NCBI GenBank assembly: GCA_003567835.1
Contig: PWYO01000266.1
Coordinates: 1 to 6,419, forward strand
Direction of reading: 5' to 3'
Length of the DNA stretch: 6,419 bases
Source: Actinomycetota bacterium
Lineage (GTDB): Bacteria > Actinomycetota > Humimicrobiia > Humimicrobiales > Humimicrobiaceae
The translations under genes were made by a program, and so were the position numbers. Below are positions 5,837 through 6,419 of this stretch, one piece after another. The notes beneath the pieces were generated by a model. It made no database searches. It saw nothing but the letters and a program-made list of their open reading frames with translations, and was not told the origin of the DNA. Position 1 is the stretch's first letter; each line of letters begins with the position of its first letter.

Positions 5837-6399
5837 CTACATTGCCAGTAAAATATTGTCTCTAATTTTAGCATATTCACGCATTTTAGCGGAAAAATTT
5901 TTAATAGGATTGCTTTTATTGAGATGTTCCAGCCTAATATTGCCGGTTTTCATGGGAAGATTCTTGTGTTTCTTTGCCTGATTTTCCAATTTTTTGGTAT
6001 TATCCAAGATACTGGGCATAGAAAATAACTTTTATTGTTTGGCTTACCTGAATGCATAATGAATGACCGGCCATAAACTTCAACTTTTACATGTGTTTTT
6101 GGCCACACATATATTCTGCGGGCAGCGGCATACAGCAAGGGGCCTTCTTCTAAAGCATTTTTGGTACTGTAAAAAGGATATCCCTATTGTCTTTTCCCTC
6201 TATCCATTTATTTTATTCCTGGTTCCTTTACACTGGCTCCGGAATGCATGCCCGAACACTCAAAGAAACATGGACAAATTGTTCTGGTAAAAGAACCAAA
6301 GTTTTCGATAAGCTTTAAACCGGATCCAATATTATGGGTTTTTGAAATTGGTTTTTCTTCTGTTGTAGTAAGTTCTTTAGCAAAAATAATGTTTTCATT
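5837..6399 (-). pseudogene. Candidate decayed gene, broken reading frame
   Basis: On the minus strand one frame runs from 6399 to a TGA at 5950-5952 with only two internal stops (TAA at 6208-6210, TAG at 6184-6186), about 150 codons in all. A second frame, open from about 6031 to a TAG at 5837-5839, takes over with a lysine-rich helical sequence ending KMREYAKIRDNILLAM. The first frame contains protein-like stretches such as KNALEEGPLLYAAARRIYVW and KTHVKVEVYGRSF. The pattern fits a gene with two nonsense changes and one frameshift, but I recognise no family. There is no ribosome binding site for any of the pieces. Alternatives are a chance run of open codons, or a real gene on the + strand (6063-6290), which looks less convincing. 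It lies just upstream of the lipoprotein gene in the same direction. Confidence 0.3.
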
Positions 6400-6419
6400 T
6401 CACTCGAGCCTGCTATAAA

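Noticed and set aside
6063..6290. 75-codon + strand open frame
   Set aside because: It has no ribosome binding site and no recognisable domain, and it overlaps a minus-strand frame with more protein-like sequence. It cannot be fully excluded.

Overview
The window looks like chromosomal DNA from a low-to-moderate G+C Gram-positive anaerobe of the Clostridia/Peptococcaceae type. This is an inference from AGGAGG-type ribosome binding sites, two secreted proteins with lipoprotein signal peptides (including the transporter's binding protein), GTG start use, and wide intergenic stretches with decayed sequence. No rRNA, tRNA or CRISPR array was seen.

The clear content is a tight minus-strand operon, read from about 4610 down to 390. 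In order it encodes a NikA-like substrate-binding lipoprotein (2988-4610), a class I SAM-dependent methyltransferase (2184-2969), and two inner-membrane permeases of the DppB/NikB (1246-2187) and DppC/NikC (390-1265) types. The junctions are an 18-nt gap with the ribosome binding site overlapping the upstream stop codon, a 4-bp ATGA overlap, and an overlap of about 20 bp, so the four genes are probably cotranscribed and partly translationally coupled. A good promoter (TTGACA, 17 bp, TAGTTT with an upstream TG) lies about 75 bp before the first gene. Two overlapping inverted repeats sit around the expected transcription start and suggest a metal-responsive or other operator. The binding protein aligns, from memory, with E. 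coli NikA through most of its length, so nickel or a nickel-chelate is the leading substrate. The methyltransferase inside the operon is not part of the textbook Nik system and is the most interesting part of the window. The ATPase genes expected for such a transporter do not follow within the 389 bases after nikC.

Left edge (1-389): no confident gene. It has an open frame running in from the edge on the + strand, a 7-bp inverted repeat, and a terminator-like hairpin on the minus strand.

Middle gap (4712-5383): no confident gene. It holds a long interrupted hairpin, a pair of diverged direct repeats, a cluster of TTACCAT-type repeats and a 38-codon minus-strand open frame with protein-like sequence. 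Together these look like the remains of one or more mobile or repeat elements.

Right part (5384-6419): a small minus-strand lipoprotein with a predicted beta-sandwich domain (5384-5782). It is preceded by a stretch (5837-6399) that keeps a long minus-strand reading frame broken by two stops and a frame change, a candidate pseudogene.
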